Source: Cryptomeria japonica (lineage: Eukaryota; Streptophyta; Pinopsida; Cupressales; Cupressaceae). From it: DNA of 64,000 bases. Shown here piece by piece: positions 58,731 through 64,000 of the stretch. A model generated the notes under the pieces. The model saw only the letters and a program-made list of their open reading frames with translations. It did not search any database and was not told where the DNA came from. The stretch covers positions 21,394,260 to 21,458,259 of the forward strand of contig NC_081409.1 in the NCBI RefSeq assembly GCF_030272615.1, read 5' to 3'. Positions within the stretch are counted from its first letter, which is position 1; each line of letters begins with the position of its first letter. The translations under genes and the position numbers were made by a program.

Positions 58731-60300
58731 TGGTGCAGGAGCACCCTTCTAAGGTCCTCCTCCTCTTAGTTTTTGTTGGTGTTTTGCTTCTTTAAGAAGC
58801 CATTGTAAATGTAATAAGAGCCATGAGCTCATTAGTCTTAATTAGGTCCTAGGTTCTCATTTCTTGTGGAGGAGAGCTTATGTGTGCCATTGAAGAGTGT
58901 GGGGTCCTTTTAGCATGGTGGTGTCCATAGGATAGCCCAATGTAGGCCTAGGATTCAAGAAAAGCAACTTTGCAAAAGTTGCTCAAAAGTTGCAAAAAGT
59001 TGCATGACAACTTTTCAAAGTTGTCAAGCAACTTTTCCACCTAATAGGTCAAAAACCTTATCTTAGCGTGGAAAACCCTAATTTTAGCACATAGACTGAG
59101 GAAAGGATACTATATATAGTTTCAAACCCTAAAATGATGGGTTGGATGTTAGTTTTGTACGGCCCAAGAAAAGAGACCTTGACTGTGACTGTGATTTTGT
59201 TGCCAGTCGGCACCATGGAGCATCAGAGAGTAATAATGGATTGTTTTGTAGACTAAACCATGTTGAAATATTTGTTTTGTGTTTACTCTTCCATTTTGAG
59301 CAATTATTTTTAGTGTGTTGTGCAGGTCTTGAGTCTTTTGTAAATATCTTGTAAAACACTCTTTCACTGTCCAGTTTTGGGTTGTTTTGTGTCAATGGGT
59401 TAACAACTCCTATCCCCATTGTGGAATCACCATGAAAGCATGGGGAATAGGAGTGCAGAACCTATACATTACTTTAGAGAAAGTAGGGTCATTGAAGATG
59501 CAGGGAAGCCATCCAAAGACCCACTCCTAGGCGAGACTGGACAGTGCTCGACTAGGAAGGGTTAAGGTTGCAGAGGTTTGTGAGAGAAAGGAAGGTCAGA
59601 GGAGGATGCACCCTTTTGAGGATTTGTAGAGGGGTGTGTGGAGAACCATTGGTGAGAAGGAGGATCTTCCACCAATCTAGACAAGGTGGTAGAAACACTA
59701 AACCTTCACTGTGACCCCGGCAGGCCTAAAAACCCTCTTAAAAACTCTTAAAAACCCCAAAATTCACCTAGGGAAGTGTATGGACACTTGGAGGCCTAAA
59801 ACCTAGAAAATATTTGAGCTTTTTCCAATTGAACAACAGTCCTTTTGGGGAGTTTCACAAGTTGGGTCATCATTTGCAAGAGGGAGCCCTAAAAGTCCGG
59901 AATGGAGGCCTAATTGGGCTCATTTCTTGTAGCCCTATTTTGCAGGATAGAGGCAAAATTATGAGATCGGTAATAGATAGGGAGGCCTAAATCTCTTGGG
60001 GGTACATGAATGGTTGGAAAACCATGCCTAGAACTTGTCCTAACCTTGCTAGGACCTAAGAAGGTGTAGGACAAGCCAAACCCTTATGAGCCTAAATAAG
60101 GGTTCTTTTGAATCTCATGAGTAGGTGAGACCTTAGGAGAAGTATTGCAAGTTGTTGGTTGGGGGATTGGGCAAGGTTAGGGGATTCCACAAGCAAGGGA
60201 AGTCCTAGAGACCCTAGGGTGTGGTTAGAACACCTGGTGATCCAAGGAGAGGATCAAAGAGCATAGACTAGGCTAGTCTACCCCATACCCATTCCCATCA
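58731..60300 (+). repeat. Chromovirus 3' LTR
   Basis: 1,570 bases, same ends, hairpins and TATA region as the 5' LTR. Confidence 0.88.
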
Positions 60301-60351
60301 TGGTTGCATAACTTAGGCTTTGATATGTTATTCCAAATTCCTAGTTACATT
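60301..60351 (+). repeat. Host LTR, piece 3 of 3
   Basis: ctttgatatgttattcc then ...tcctagttaca matches the end of the LTR at 34007-35478. The next bases (ttttctggtgaacctgacgtg) could be a primer-site region, which would make this a 5' LTR; the remaining interior to 60511 is non-coding. Confidence 0.55.
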
Positions 60352-60511
60352 TTCTGGTGAACCTGACGTGAATATGCTTGGATATAATATTTTTTTTGAA
60401 GGTTTTGTGAAGTTGCGGTTTTTTCGTGGAGAAATTGCAATTTTTTCTTCTAAAATGGTCCTAATCATTTGGTCACATGATTATTTATGTGCAGAATTTG
60501 TTGGAATGAAG

Positions 60512-61731
60512 TGATACAAGGAGAAAATTGAGAGGTGGGAGGGGGGGGTGAATCATTTTTCTCACAAGTACAACAGTTAATGCAAATTATAAGATTTATA
60601 CCAGAGCACAACACAATAAAAGATAAAACATTAAAGCGCAATACACATGACACCAATATTTTTGACATGGAAAACCCAGTAAAGGGAAAACCCATGGTGG
60701 GAAACCCTGCCTACAATCAAATAATACTTTTGCAGCAATATGTGAAATAATTACAATGAGGATTGCACTTGCAATTAGGCCAACAACCTATATCCCACTA
60801 CTCGACACAAAAGAGAAGTCTCACTAACTTACAAAACATCAAACTACAATCTAAAGAAAATGAATTGTGAAAGTAGCATCCACTGATGCTTGATATAGTT
60901 CTAGTTAAGCACATATGTCTATCCTACAACACCAAATCCTTCACAACCTTTCACTGAATGATCTAACCTTGTTCACACAAAAACCTTTCTCTCATAATGC
61001 AAACATAACCATTGATCCCAAAAACCATACCCAATTACATGAATAAGTCACCTATAAATACAGATCATCAACCTTGTTTATAAGGTCAGCTAAACCCTAA
61101 ACCCCAAAACCCATAGTTACAAAAATTATATCACATGATACCACTAGACCAATATTATGATTTACATTACATAGCATGGACCTAATTCAAATTCTCCAAT
61201 GATTATATCCACCGAAAATTTCGCTAAGACCAAAATCCAACACATTTCACCATTCGATAGAAACCCTTAGTGTAATAACACAAAAAGTCTAATTAAATCC
61301 AAATAGGACCATCATAATAGCACGCCAGCCAATGCAAAGTCACCAAACAATTAGAACATGATCAAGAAGCACCTTCAACACGATAGAAACTATTTCTATA
61401 AGTCGGACCAAAATCATCTAACCAAATCATCAAATATCGCTAACTGGTAAAGCTAACCGGTACCAAGAAATACCAATTGGGAACATAAGCAATAGTTACT
61501 AGAGAACCAAATCATGAACCAACAGAATATGGCATGCATATAACCATGCTAAATAAACATCCAGAACCAAATTCAAGGATCTGATCATACCTGATCAGAA
61601 TCATAGCCAAAACCAACATAAACACCAAGTCTAACCAGGATAGGTCCAACCAGGATAGCAAAACCATATCCAACCGGGATATAGTGTTGACATCAATGAC
61701 AAAACTTAAATAAATCTAGCATATGCCAACA
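60512..61731 (-). repeat. 3' LTR of the minus-strand copia
   Basis: Plus-strand limits tgatacaagg and atatgccaaca, so on the minus strand it starts TGTTGGCATATGC and ends TCCTTGTATCA. About 1.22 kb, with short repeats of aaccaggata type near 61635-61680. The partner LTR is outside the window. Confidence 0.72.
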
Positions 61732-61748
61732 ATCTCCCCCTTTGGCAT
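61732..61748 (-). other. Polypurine tract of the minus-strand copia
   Basis: Minus strand gccaaagggggagat abuts the LTR start. Confidence 0.8.
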
Positions 61749-62061
61749 TGATGGCAACACTAAATGTGTAAAACATCCAAGTGCCAAATAATGCCAACAA
61801 TCTCCCAAAAGCTTATCTAAAATGTTTCTCCCCCTTAGATTAACTAATTTTCATATGAGCACCATCTCTCCCAAGGATTTGACCATTTTTCACATGAACA
61901 CCATCTCTCCCCCTTTGACATCAATTACAAAGGATGAATACCAAACCAAAAATATTGAACCAAATAGCTGACTACTCTCCCTGAGTAGTAGCATCATCTC
62001 ATCAACTCGGATCAGAAAAATATATCTAATAAGCCCATTGGATTGATGCATCCCTGCATCT

Positions 62062-63990
62062 CTAAGTCTCTTCTAGATGGATGGTAACCCCCAACTGATC
62101 TCTGAGATATTCAAAGGTATCTTTAGGCAATGGTTTTGTTAGAATATTTATGATATGCTCTTTTGTAAGCACATAAACCAATCTGACTTCCTTTGCTTCA
62201 ACCTTTTCTTTCAAGAAATTATACCTTATAGAAATGTGTTTTGATTCGCAATGAAATACCAGATTCTTTGACATATCAATAGAAACAATATTATCATAGT
62301 GAATAACAATAGGCAAATCATAACTTACCCTTATATCTTTCAACATATGTTTCATCCATAAAATCTGAGTACAGATGGTTGCAACAGCTACATATCCTGC
62401 TTTAACAGTAGATAATGAAGTGCATGATTGTTTCTTACTAAGCCATGAAACCAACTTCTTTCCAAGAAAGAATGCAATGTTTGTAGTGTTCTTCCAGTCA
62501 TCCACATCTCCTGCCCAATCAGAGTCTGTACAGGCACACAATTTGAAATCATCATTCTTTGGATACCATAACACCCAAAGTCTGTTGTACCTGCCAAATT
62601 ATCTGAATATCCTCTTAACAACAATATCATGAGTTCCTCTAGGATCTGACTAAAATATAGAAGCAATACAAACAATATTCATTATATCAGGTCTAGTCTA
62701 AGTTAAGTACAACAATCCACCAATCATTGATTTGTATATACTTGGATTCAGTTTAGGAGATTCATCATCCTTTGACAATTTACAATCGGTTATCATAGGA
62801 GTACTGACAGGTTTAGAGTTCTCAAGTCCAAATTTCTTAAGCAATTCCTTCAAATATTTAGTTTGATAAATAAAAATACATTTATCAGTCTGAGTAATCT
62901 GCAAACATTTGCTAAAACTGAGCTTTGAAAGATATCTATGTAATCTAGCATACCATGCTCTAGGAGACTGTTTTAATCCATATAGAGCTTTCTTCAATTT
63001 GTAAACCATGTCCTTGTCTTCTGATAAAGAAAATCCATCAGGTTACTCAATGTACACTTCCTCCTCAAGATCTTCATTTAGAAATGCACATTTGACATCT
63101 ATTTGATATACTTTGTAGCTCTTGTGTGCAACATAGGGAATAAATAGTCTTATCACTTCAATTCTTGCAATCAGGGCATAAGTCTCACCATAATCAATTC
63201 CTTCTTCTCGTGAATAACCTTTTCAAACCAATCTAGCCTTGTTTCTTACAACTTGACCTTCCTCATTTAATTTGTTCTTGAAAACCCATTTAGTTCCAAT
63301 AATATTCTTATCTTTAGGTCTGGGAACTAATTCCCATGTCTTATTCTTTTCTATCTGATCTAATTCTTCTTCCATTGCTTTCATCCAATTTTCATCTTTA
63401 GTTGCTTCAATAAATAATTATGGTTCAATTTGAGAAATTAAACATACCTCTTCAGTAGCTAATCTTCTTCTAGTCATCACACCTTTCCTTTTATCTCCAA
63501 TGATTTGATCTTCAGAATGATTCGGTTTCACATACTTGGGAGTCCTCAAATTTTCTTGATTTACTGACTCTTTTTGTTGTTCAACAGTCACTGTTGAATT
63601 TTATGATGTTTCTGGAGTTCCTAGTTCAATGCTCTGAATAGGTTCTTGCATTACCAGTTTTGGTCTGATAAATTCATCTTTCAGTCCATAGTCATATGAT
63701 CTAATCTGATTACTACCTTGGTGATCCACCTTAACATTTATGCTCTCCATTATCCTATTTAATCTTTTTCTATAACATCTATATGCTTTGCTCTTAGTAG
63801 AATAACCCAAAAATATTCCTTCATCACTTCTAGGATCAGATTTTCCTAATGCATCATCTCTTCTAGTGTAGCATTTACTTCCAAAAATTTTGAAATATCT
63901 AATAGTAGGAGTATGACCAAACCATAATTCATATGGAGTCTTACCGGTATCACCTTTTATGTGTCCTCTATTGAAAGTGTATATCACACT
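62062..63990 (-). pseudogene. Copia pol remnant (integrase end, RT, RNase H)
   Basis: Three open pieces share one minus-strand frame. 63987-63601 is the integrase C-terminal region (TPYELWFGHTPTIRYFKIFG). 63240-62698 is RT, with a stop near 63045 and ALYGLKQSPRAWYARLHRYL. 62574-62062 is RNase H, with CTDSDWAGDVDDWKNT, a KAGYVAVA segment where KAEYVA is usual, and the terminal ILTKPLP motif. An in-frame deletion joins the Tyr-Leu-Ser-Lys-Leu-Ser-Phe region directly to LQITQTDKCIFIYQTKYLKE, removing the YVDD catalytic box. Further stops lie between pieces. Dead copy; sequence to the right continues the element. Confidence 0.8.
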
Positions 63991-64000
63991 ATTGATAACT

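Larger units (their letters stand above)
52643..60300 (+). mobile_element. Ty3/gypsy chromovirus, full length, decayed
   Basis: 7.66 kb with LTRs of 1,582 and 1,570 bases (TGGTGCAGG...CCCATCA ends), a primer-site-like sequence, one long polyprotein frame with stops and a polypurine tract. The flanks tggtg (52638-52642) and tggtt (60301-60305) are a near-match 5-base duplication. Rejoining the flanks restores a sequence like the LTR at 34007-35478, which supports insertion into that LTR family. Confidence 0.88.
60512..64000 (-). mobile_element. Copia element, minus strand, cut by the window edge
   Basis: The 3' LTR (60512-61731), polypurine tract and decayed pol (RNase H, RT, integrase end) read right to left. 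The 5' part lies beyond 64000. Left flank tgaag (60507-60511) should reappear outside the missing LTR. Confidence 0.8.

Overview
The window looks like nuclear DNA of a seed plant with a large, transposon-filled genome, most likely a gymnosperm (inference from AT-rich background, plant LTR/LINE/hAT families and the almost total lack of ordinary genes). There is no operon, no rRNA and no convincing single-copy host gene. The only host-gene-like piece is a duplicated possible first exon of a plastid-targeted protein near 17-19 kb.

Layout. 1-6.5 kb: old LTR, LINE and hAT scraps, a 570-base pyrimidine tract and short tandem repeats. 6.5-8.1 kb: a compact ORF1-only LINE-type retroposon with 15-base target duplications. 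8.6-14.2 kb: a minus-strand LTR element with unrecognised ORFs. 14.7-15.0 kb: a complete 334-base TRIM (miniature LTR retrotransposon) whose LTRs each contain a tRNA(Ala)-like pol III unit. 15.4-16.8 kb: a dead hAT transposase. 20.3-25.5 kb: a threefold array of stem-loops with G-box-like and GTGGGCCCAC-like sites, followed by a decayed reading frame of about 1,200 codons that I do not recognise.

29.5-35.5 kb: 3' part of a Tat-like Ty3/gypsy element with an antisense plant-mobile-domain (PMD) frame. 35.7-39.5 kb: a minus-strand non-autonomous Tat-like element. Its 5' LTR is replaced by a 302-base R-U5 palindrome, it still has a 5-base target duplication, and its interior carries two arrays of a CACAGACGCG motif spaced alternately 21 and 19 bases. 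39.9-44.6 kb: two LINE remnants in opposite orientation around a (TA)n tract.

44.6-60.4 kb: nested insertions into one LTR. A LINE fragment (17-base TSD) contains a young copia-type element (5-base TSD, LTRs about 0.8% diverged, gag-protease only). A chromovirus with an almost frame-intact polyprotein carrying several stops sits further along the same LTR. 60.5-64 kb: a minus-strand copia element running off the right edge.

Most coding sequence here is retroelement-encoded and inactivated mainly by in-frame stops that fit C-to-T or G-to-A change, as expected from decay of methylated DNA. The most unusual items are the tRNA-bearing TRIM, the hairpin-ended LTR element, the 21/19 phased motif arrays and the two unrecognised retroelement ORFs.
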